Assembly: GCA_019279435.1 (NCBI GenBank)
Contig: JAAALK010000287.1
Span: forward strand, 18,910,162 to 18,974,161
DNA length: 64,000 nucleotides
Origin: Zizania palustris
Taxonomy: Eukaryota > Streptophyta > Magnoliopsida > Poales > Poaceae
Direction of reading: 5' to 3'
Shown piece after piece: positions 55,770-64,000 of the stretch. The notes beneath the pieces are model-generated. The model was not told the DNA's origin. It worked only from the letters and a program-made list of their open reading frames with translations, and made no database searches. A program made the position numbers and the translations under genes. Within the stretch, counting starts at the first letter, position 1. Every line of letters begins with the position of its first letter.

Positions 55770-58700
55770 TGTAACACCTTGAATTTTCAAAATTTAATAA
55801 ATTGGAGAAAAATAGAATTTTTAAATGAATAAATCAAGTTTGGATAAAAGAATGGTTGAATTAATTGAAAAACCTTAAGGAAGAACAAGATAAAGTAATC
55901 AAAAATTTTACTTGGTTGAAATCAATTAATTAGGTTTGGACAAAAAGGGGCATCTAAATAATTTTTTTGAGAAAATTTAGTTTTACAGAAAATGGATTAT
56001 TTTTTATTTTTAAATAAACTGAAAATGTCCAAACAAATAAAACATGAAGAAATAATTCAAATTTTGAGCTAAGAAAATTATGTTAGATTCATGAGGCCAA
56101 AATATATTTTTGAGAATATTTGTAAAATTTTAGAACCTCAACTAATAACTCTTATTTTATAAATAGATTTCTAGAATTATTTTTATTGGAAAAATGGTTT
56201 TAAATACCTTTGGACTGCTCCCCTCCTTTCTCTCTTTAGCCCGACCCAACCCGCACCTATGCCCGCTGACACCCGGCCCCCATCTGTTGGCGTCGAGCCC
56301 CATTCCCGCTCCCGCCTCCTCCCTCTGCCATGTGGCCCCCGCCTATCAGCGCCATGCCCCTCACTCGCGCCCGCTGACCGCCGTGGCCCACTCGTCAGAT
56401 CCATCTTCCCCATCGCGTCGTCGCCCCCAAATCTCTCCGGCCATGAAAACCCTAGCGAAATCCCCTCACCGCTATGGACCCTCTTCGAATTGACGACGGG
56501 CGATTACTCCCCATTAAGCGGTGACTCTTTCCCCTCGGATTCCGACACGGTTAAGCTGCGCAGTCACATGTATCCATGCGCTTGTAAACCTCGCCGGGAT
56601 TAAAGAAGAATTGCCTCCGGTTTCCCTCGATTACGCCCTCCCTTGATCATGCTGGCACCCTCTATTTAACCCTGCACACACTCCGCGTCCCGGCCAACCA
56701 GTGTCACCAACCCAAGCGCATCGGAGCCCTTCGCGGTGCCGTTTTGCGTCGCCACCTCTACCACCACTCTAGCCACCGCTCGTCCCCACCGGATATTGTC
56801 GTCTGCCTCGCCATCGACGCCTCTGCGATCACCGGCGCGCGCCCTTCCCTGGCATCCACTCCGATTAGGCCAAAAAACACTGGAACATCGCTGTTGTCGT
56901 CGACCCAAGAGTACCCCACCGATACCGCTCGCTGTCGGCCTCCACCGTTTGTCTCCGAGCCCAAACCTGGTATATTAGTGATTAGCGCCTTATTCCCTTT
57001 CCATTTCCCTCCTCAATTATGGCTTTATACCACCGTCGTTGCCACCGTCGTGCGCTACCGTCGTCAGGGACGACAACCGGAGGTCGCCCTTTTGCACCAC
57101 ATGTCAGACGCCACCTGTGCCACCCGATCAGAAATGAGCGGTCAGGATTAGATCGCCTAACTGAGCGTTTGGATTCCCTCTAACCGTCGTTGACCGGTAT
57201 CGGGAGATCCTGACCATCGGTGTTCACATAAACCCCACCGCGATCGCAACCGTTGATCTGTACCGGTTCAAGGTGATTTAATCGTGGCCGTACGTTTTCA
57301 CTTAAGCCTCCCACCTCACCCTGAGCCGCTAGATCTGGATCGTGTGGTCCAAAGTGATCCGGCCCACACGCACAGTCCTCAGGTTCACCGTGAGCTCGGT
57401 TCACCGTGGACCAGAAACTGTTTTTGGTTTAAATAAATTCAGAAATTGTTTTAAACTTCAAAAATTCATATCTCCTTCAAATTAACTCCAAATTTAACCA
57501 TTCAAATTTTTTAGAGTTTGTCTTTTATTCTCTTCATGTTCATCCAGAAAAATGTATATGTTTACATCGAAAATTTTATATTGTTTTAATTGGAATTAAA
57601 ATAAAATCATAGAAATTTTTTTAAACTTCAAAAACTCATAACTTCTTTGAATTATTTTACTATTCAAGTTTCAGAAGGTCTATCTTTTATCCTCTTCTTA
57701 TTCATCCAATAAAATTTATATGTTTAAAATAACCTTTTATATTATTTTGATTAAAATTTAAGTATAATTTGAGAAGAATCATTTCAAACTTCAAAATTCC
57801 TAAACTCATTTGAATAGACTCTACAATTTACTATTCAAATTTCAAAAGATTTATTTCTTTATCTCTTACATTTTTAACTAATTCAATTAAATGCTTGTAT
57901 TGTTGATTTCATTGTTTCTCGCAATTGTTTCTTATTCTCGTGTGTTCCTAGAAGGTTACGACACCGTCGAGGAGCCGGACCATGTTCCCCAAGGTTCCTC
58001 CATCTCCATTCATGAATCAAGGAAAGTCACCACCCTAAATTTTTAAGCATATTGAACCTAGTTTTCTTAAAATATTGCTAAAACCCATAAATTATAAATG
58101 CATTAGTCAAATTGAGAGCCTTACATTATATTTATTTAGATCTTCGACCTTGAAGTGCAAACCCAAGCCATGCTATTGAGCCTAAACTCCTTGTCACCAT
58201 AATAATAGTATTATTAGATAGTGTCCAATGTATTGACACAACCGCTATAGGATAAAAATGAGTCGTAGATACTTTGATTCTATTATATGATCCCCATGAT
58301 TTCTCTCACCCCTGGAATTCTATTGGATATGAAGTTATGGTTTAGTATGTTAGCATGGTGGGTTCCGGGTGCAAGTAAGGACATTGATTAGTCGCACACA
58401 GGGCATTATAAGGACCAGTCTACGGGATCCGCTGCAATACACTTTCGTACTAACCACAAGTCTAGTGGGTAAGTTCTAACTGAGGTATGGGGTGTTCCAA
58501 CTTGAGGCACCACTTGGAGATGGGTCAAGCAGCACCTGCGGGTGGCTTGTACCGACGTGGCGCAAAAGGGGGTGCGACGTTGTCTAGTGCGTTGGCGCGC
58601 CTGCGAAACCTAGAGCGGGTGTTATCAGATTGGAGCATCTCATGCTAAGGTTTTGACACGACTTCTCGTGGTATGGGTCATCTCGTTACACCTTGGTGTG

Positions 58701-59334
58701 AGGGATGAGTGTGTGCCTTGTGGCTACAGTAGTACACCTCTGATCAAAGTTTAAAAATCTTTTTGAAAAGTCGAGCCCACGGTTAAGGGCGGGTTGCGTG
58801 ACATCTCGCGGATAGTTTATATTTATGAGTGTTGTGTGATGAATTGGCATGTAAGGACTGTTGAGCGAGGAGGGCCAACTAGGATCCTCGAGTTAGGTGA
58901 TGAGGCACTATTCATGTTTACAATTCTGTATAATTAAACTTGACTACATAAAATGTTGCAACTTAAAAATGTCCTTTTCCACACTTCAAACCCTTATCAT
59001 TCATTGTTATTACCCCGCATTACTATTGCATTCTCAGTGGATTGTTGAGTACTTCTGTACTCATACCCATTGGAAAACACTTTAGAGACTGTGTTCTATG
59101 AGGAGGATGGTCTGGAGTAGCGACCTAGTCAAGGACGCGAGACTAGCCGAGATGTTCATCGCATAGTTTTATTTTTATAGATTCTTTTAATTTTACACTT
59201 ATGTAATAATGTGGTCTGCGAACCACAGATGATTGGCCGTATGTACGTTGTAGCATGATGCACATCTTGTTATTATTGTTTTTCTATGGAAATTCAATAA
59301 TGTTTGGATTATTATTAAATCTAGGCACCCCACA
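55770..59334 (+). mobile_element. 5' LTR (3565 bp) of a second gypsy element G2
   Basis: Runs from TGTAACACCTTG to GGCACCCCACA and is immediately followed by a primer-binding site, so it is a 5' LTR in plus orientation. It has the same general plan as the G1 and solo LTRs: an AT-rich start, a GC-rich ORF-containing part (56190-57410), an AT-rich middle and the conserved block at about 58140-58560. It interrupts the Tat protease region. The flanking pentamer on the left is TATCT; no right partner was found because the element's 3' half is missing. Confidence 0.85.
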
Positions 59335-59337
59335 AGA

Positions 59338-59349
59338 TGGTATCAGAGC
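59338..59349 (+). other. Primer-binding site of G2
   Basis: TGGTATCAGAGC starts four bases after the LTR. The following bases (TGACTTGACTGCAGGAAGCC) closely match the same region of G1 read on the minus strand. Confidence 0.9.
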
Positions 59350-59690
59350 TGACTTGACTGCAGGAAGCCAAACAGACTATCTTTAGGACTCAATTGAAAA
59401 AAACTTAAAAATAGTATTTGTGAAAATTTATTCGGTTGCTTTGTAACCTTGACTCAATCCCACTTCATTTTCTACTTCTTTTTAATATATATATATATTA
59501 GGTGCCAATCTTGGTTCTCATCTATTCTCGCGAGCACGAAGGATTCATTGAAGGACTCTACAGACGAGGATCTCCCTTTCTTCACCGTCAAAACCAAGGC
59601 AATTGGATTAGAGACGACGAGCCAAGAAGCAACCCTTAGCATCGTTCGAGGAGAATGTCAAGTGTAGAAGCCCCTAGATGTCATTAGTTT
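59350..59690 (+). mobile_element. Remnant internal leader of G2
   Basis: A short stretch of internal sequence after the primer site. A small frame (59449-59667) ends TTSQEATLSIVRGECQV and is unrecognised. No gag or pol follows, so G2 is truncated here. Confidence 0.55.
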
Positions 59691-60105
59691 CAGAACGAAT
59701 TGCTTAATTTTTTATAGCATATGGTTTAGATCGTCTCTTGTGATGTAATCATACTAGGTTGTTTGCTTAAGGTATAATGATTGATCAATACATACATCAC
59801 ATCAGTAATAAAGTTGGTTAACTTTCTATCTATATATCTAGTTTTATTCTTTCCTATTATTCGTTTCCCTCTTCCCCATATACCTATCAGATCATAGTCT
59901 CAATCTGAAGAAGAGAATCCGCCACAATCTTCAACTCACACAATTATTTCATCGCCATTTTACAAGATCAACCCTAACTATGAAGCCAAGAAACGTTGAC
60001 AAAAAGCCCTAACTAAATCAAGCCCAATCAAGAAGATGCAGTCTTGAAGCTATCAGTTTCAAGAAAATAATCCGAGAAAAGTTGAAGCCTATCCATAACC
60101 TCCTA
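59691..60105. other. Unassigned sequence between G2 remnant and CRM-like LTR
   Basis: AT-rich with polyadenylation-like words and no ORF of note. I see no feature that can be supported. Confidence 0.4.
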
Positions 60106-60878
60106 TGATGGGGGATTGGTCCCGATCTTCCGCTAGGTAAAGGATAACTTGGGTTGGTGGAGAATCTCGACGTTAGCGATCCAAGGCTCCGGTCCGGCGG
60201 ATCAAAACCTTGCAATCATTACACCACTGTCTTTGTTGGTTATCAACCACGCAGGACGTGATTGACCTCGCCACGAAGGCTAATTCCTGCAAGCGAACCC
60301 AAGAACACAAGCAAGAACAAGAAGGATACAAGTCGAATGCCAAATCACAGACAAACGATGAAAAGGTGAGGTTTCACAAACGCCTATGCTGCAGCCAATC
60401 GGTCCGGTGCAAGGGGCGGGATCTAAACACACAAGTGTAGATGAAAACAAAGCAAAACCTAACCCTAAAGGCGGCTGGCGTGAGTATATAAGGTGTGGGC
60501 AGCCTGTGGAAGGCGAACAGACTTAGACTATGGGCTAGAAGACGTACAGACTTGGACTATGGGCCAACACGGCCCAGTTCTGTCACGCAGGACTGTTTTA
60601 AACACACAGGTCGACTCGAGACTCCAAATGAGACTAAACCAACGGCAAACGATCCGTCTTATCCTCAGCTTTCCAAAAAGTCCGAGAACGCGCCAATCGG
60701 ACTTCGTATGAGGAAGTTACGCCCATTTTGGTGCATGGTGGTTGATGTAGTCCGAACCATTGATCTCCCATGTTCCTCATGGTTCAAGCGACGGGCACGG
60801 GCGCGTGTGATTGGTCCTTGTAATTGAATTGTAGGTGGAGGCTCCATGTGTGTATCATGTGAAGTGATGTCCTCATCA
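60106..60878 (-). mobile_element. 3' LTR of a CRM-like gypsy element
   Basis: A 773-bp LTR in minus orientation: TGATGAGGACATC at 60878 down to CCCCCATCA at 60106. It is preceded on that strand by a GAGGGGGAGGA polypurine tract. The pol reading frame enters the LTR and ends at 60665, so the C-terminus of pol is encoded in LTR sequence, a known trait of centromeric (CRM) elements. A TTATATAC motif near 60485-60492 on the minus strand may be the TATA box. Confidence 0.75.
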
Positions 60879-62985
60879 TCCTCCCCCTCTTGAATTGGAG
60901 TCGTCCTCGACTCAAGCTCATCGTCATCTCCCAAATAGGACTTTAAATCTGAAATGTTAAATGTGGGACTAACCCCAAAAGCTGCAGGCAACTCAAGTTT
61001 ATATGCATTATCATTGATCTTCTCAAGCACACGGAAAGGACCATCAGCACAGGGCATCAATTTAGACTTTCTCAAATCAGGAAAACGATCCTTGCGCAAA
61101 TGCAACCAAACAAGATCACCCGGTTCAAATGTTATCGCTTTTCTACCCTTACTACCATAAGCACGATATTTCTCATTCATTTCTCTATATTTGCTTTAGT
61201 AGTTTCATGCATCTTAAGTAATAATTCAGCACGTGTAGTAGCATCAAAATTCAAGTTTTCAGATGGTGGTAATGGTAGCAAATCAATAGGAGCACGCGGA
61301 TTAAAGCCATAGACCACTTGAAACGGACTTACCTTAGTAGTGGAGTGTACTGACCTATTATATGCAAACTCAATATGAGGTAGACACTCTTCCCAAAGCT
61401 TCAAGTTGGTCTTCAAAACAGCCCTCAACATGGTGGACAATGTGCGGTTGACGACCTCCGTTTGCCCATCCGTTTGGGGGTGACAAGTAGTAGAAAACAG
61501 CAGCTTCGTCCCCAACTTATGCCACAACGTCCTCCAAAAATGACTTAAAAATTTAGCATCACAATCTGAAACGATGGTATTGGGAACTCCATGCAAGCGT
61601 ACGACCTCTCTGAAAAACAAATCAGCAACATTTGTAGTGTCGTCGCTCTTGTGACAAGGTATAAAATGCGCCATTTTATAGAACCGATCTACCACCACAA
61701 AAATACTATCCCTCCCTCTCCTAGTTCTAGGTAATCCTAACACAAAATCCATAGAAATATCCTCCCAAGGTACACTAGGAACGGGCAGAGGCATATAAAT
61801 ACCATGTGGGTTTAGACGGGACTTAGCTTTATTGCAAGTAGTGCATCGTGCCACATAGCGCTCAACATCTCGTCTCATCCGAGACCAATAGAAGTGTGTG
61901 GACAGCACATCTTCGGTTTTCTTTGATCCAAAATGACCCATCAAACCACCGCCGTGTGCTTCCTGCAATAACAACAAGCGAAGAGAGCTAGCCGGCACAC
62001 ATAACTTGTTAGCACGAAAAAGATATCCATTATTCAACACATATTTGTTCCAAGAACGGTTATCTGTACAATTTGCAAAAGCATCTTTGAAGTCCAAATC
62101 AGTAGCATACATGTCCTTCAATGTTTCTAAACCAAAGATCTTATAATCAAGTTGAGAAAGCAATGTATAACGTCTAGATAAAGCATCGGCAATCACATTA
62201 TCTTTCCCTTTCTTATGCTTAATGATATATGGAAAAGTCTCAATAAATTCTACCCATTTAGCATGTCGTTTATTCAGATTTGCTTGACTACGTATATGCT
62301 TCAATGCTTCATGATCCGAATGAATAATAAACTCCTTAGGCAAAAGGTAATGTTGCCAAGTTTCAAGCACACGCACTAAGGCATATAATTCCTTATCATA
62401 GGTAGAATAATTCAACTGTGGGCCATGTAATTTTTCACTAAAATAGGCCACGGGTTTACCTCCTTGTAGCAGCACACCTCCTATTCCAAAACCACTAGCA
62501 TCACATTCTAACTCAAAAGGCTTACTGAAATCGGGTAGCTGAAGTAGAGGTGCATGTGTAAGACGATCTTTGAGTGTGGCAAAAGCTTGTTCTTGTGCTG
62601 GTTCCCAAGTAAAAGTGACTCCCTTCTTGGTCAACTCATGCAAAGGACCGGCTATGGTACTGAAATCTTTCACAAAACGTCGGTAGAAACCTGCAAGACC
62701 AAGAAAACTACGTACTGCAAGGTTAGTTTTAGTTGCAAGCATGACACGTCCTTTCAGATTGATAACTTATGATGAAGAAGGAGAAACAACTTTATCTTTT
62801 TGTTGCCTCGAAAGTGTTTTAGCTACTTGCTGATTTTCAGAAGGTTGTTTGCTCTTTTGTGCGTCCCTAGCATGCTTTTCTTGTTCAAATTTCACAATTT
62901 CAGCAGGAGTCATAGGAAGCAATGTAACTTTCTTTCCTTTATACATAAATGTGTGAGGAGCCATGCTGAATAGCGTGGGCCTCAT
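60665..62985 (-). pseudogene. CRM-like gypsy pol with the RT core deleted
   Basis: Starting at 62985, the protease-RT linker (MAPHTFMYKGKKVTLLPM...) runs to a stop near 62767. It then joins abruptly at 62742 to the RT thumb (VRSFLGLAGFYRRFVKDFST); the palm with the catalytic aspartates is missing. RNase H (FELECDASGFGIGGVL, HSDHEALKHI) and integrase are otherwise open for 521 codons: HGGGLMGHFGSKKTEDVL and CTTCNKAK, MDFVLGLPRTRRGRD, SDCDAKFLSHFW and GQTEVVNRTL. A frame change at about 61177 separates the last module (FEPGDLVWLHLRKDRFP, DGPFRVLEKINDNAYKLELP), which ends inside the LTR at 60665. No classical chromodomain is seen. The CRM assignment rests on the tail and LTR overlap. Reina-like is an alternative. 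Confidence 0.85.
60879..60890 (-). other. Polypurine tract of the CRM-like element
   Basis: The minus strand reads AGAGGGGGAGGA directly before the LTR start TGATGAGG. Confidence 0.8.
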
Positions 62986-63076
62986 GGCTCCAGAAGTGAT
63001 GAGTCATTGTCAACGATAGTCAAAGAGGACTGAAGAAGAGAGGAGATCTGCTGTTTCATGGGCCGCGTGTGACTCG

Positions 63077-63390
63077 TACACGGGCAGCGAGCGACGTTCG
63101 GGCAGAGGAGGCTGCGAAGTCGGGCTGGCCCAATCCGGGTGCATGGGCCAGAAGCAGTAGAAGACCCACTGGGTTGTTGACCAGGACTGACTCAGGTACA
63201 CGGGCAGCGAGCGACTGTCGGGCAAAGGAGGCTGCGAAGTCGGGCTGGCCCAATCCGGGTGCATGGGCCAGAAGCAGTAGAAGACCCACTGGGCTGTTGA
63301 CCAGGACTGACTCAGGTACACGGGCGGTGAGCGATTGTCGGGCTGAGAGAGCTGCGGAGTCGGGCCGGCCCAATCCGGGTACCTGGTGCA
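63077..63390. repeat. Tandem repeat, 120-bp unit, about 2.6 copies
   Basis: Units start at 63077, 63197 and 63317 (TACACGGGC). The first two are nearly identical; the third is diverged and shortened. As 120 is a multiple of three, the repeats stay open in several frames and create artificial ORFs on both strands. Confidence 0.92.
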
Positions 63391-64000
63391 AAGCCGGTGG
63401 AGGCTTTGTCAGTTTCAGCGTAAAACTGACAACCATTGGATCTGTATCCGACTGTCCAGAAGAGAAGCCGTAGTCGCTACGAAAACTTAGCTTCCGGATA
63501 AGTCATCTGTTACTCTAGGCCCACAGTCAGTCAGTCGTGTCTGTAAAAATTCCTAAGGGCAGTAGAGTCTTTTCCTTTATTTTTGAGTCTGTAAAAACCC
63601 TAAGGGGCTGGTAGAATATTCCTAGTGTTGGGCTGCCTATAAATAGGACCCCCAATCCCTAGGGTTTGGACTACCCCTTTGTGCTGAAATCAAATCCACT
63701 CTTTGGGTCATTTTGTCTCTCGTTTTCTCTCTCCTGTGTGCGCCGCCAGGCTCTGCTCCTTCCTGTTTTTCCATGGTATTTGCTCTAATCTCTTGGATGC
63801 ATTAAAGCCTTGGTCCCTGCTGATTTTATCTGTTGCACTTGTTTGGTTTGGGGAGTTATTGCTTCATCTACGGGCTGCTGAATTTATTTCGTGAGAAGCT
63901 TCTTCTGTTGCTTCTGTTCTTCACAAACTGAGTACTAGTTCTTGCTGTTGCAAGTAGTACTACTTTCTTGTAGCTACAGTAGTCTGTGCAGCTTTTCACC
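63391..64000 (+). mobile_element. Promoter-like sequence, probably part of an LTR running off the window
   Basis: TATAAATA at 63638-63645 is followed by a pyrimidine-rich leader. The context (CCTATAAATAGGACCCCC and nearby TCTGTAAAAACCCTAAGGG words) resembles the R region of copia LTRs. The element may begin near 62997 (TGATGAGTC) and include the tandem repeat. No partner LTR, primer site or coding region is in the window, so this is a tentative call. Confidence 0.45.

Noticed and set aside
63056..63473. ORFs of 103-134 codons on both strands
   Set aside because: Produced by the 120-bp tandem repeat staying in frame; no start context or homology supports a protein.
1..64000. tRNA, rRNA, snoRNA, miRNA or CRISPR features
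   Set aside because: By eye I found no tRNA cloverleaf with A and B boxes, no rRNA sequence and no regularly spaced short repeats. A tRNAscan-SE or Infernal run would be needed to exclude short RNA genes fully.

Overview
The window is plant nuclear DNA, almost certainly from a grass (Poaceae). It is dominated by nested LTR retrotransposons around one split, single-copy-type gene. Chromovirus, Tat-lineage, CRM-like and Sirevirus elements together, a Tourist-type MITE with TAA duplications, and a 12-exon malonyl-CoA decarboxylase gene all fit a mid-sized or large grass genome. The species cannot be named from sequence alone. No tRNA, rRNA, CRISPR or bacterial feature was seen.

Layout. 1-20521: a minus-strand Ty3/gypsy chromovirus (G1) with LTRs of about 3.4 kb, cut by the left window edge. 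Its pol is split by a solo LTR (3327-6894, target duplication CATTT). Its right LTR is split by a pol-less element (13515-18752, target duplication GGGAT). G1 carries an extra coiled-coil reading frame between its 5' LTR and gag. G1 itself sits in a plus-strand Tat-lineage gypsy element whose RT, two RNase H domains and integrase run from 20522 to 23891, with the 3' LTR starting near 23979. 24780-27354: low-copy-looking sequence with a small inverted-repeat element, an orphan exon and a broken DUF295-like fragment. 27355-45000: an old, decayed Ty1/copia element (C2), interrupted by a Tat solo LTR (30022-41433), which is in turn interrupted by a young, structurally complete Sirevirus (30159-41057). 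The Sirevirus has 2014-bp LTRs with one difference seen, TSD ATACC, and gag and pol in one frame separated by a single UAG.

45001-51252 is the only clearly cellular locus. The malonyl-CoA decarboxylase gene (minus, 47272-50662) reconstructs as 12 exons with consistent splice sites and phases. A decayed tandem copy of its 3' part lies downstream (45170-46090), and an unrecognised exon lies between the two. A Tourist-like MITE is about 340 bp upstream of the start codon.

51790-64000 returns to repeats. A minus-strand Tat element keeps its protease/RT start and an antisense Transposase_28-type ORF with its own TATA box. It is cut by a 3.6-kb gypsy LTR with its PBS (55770-59349). A minus-strand CRM-like gypsy follows, whose pol runs into its own LTR and whose RT core is deleted. 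The window ends with a 120-bp tandem repeat and a promoter-like, probably LTR, sequence.

The only genes likely to make working products are the decarboxylase and the Sirevirus gag-pol. The rest is a layered record whose order can be read from the target duplications.
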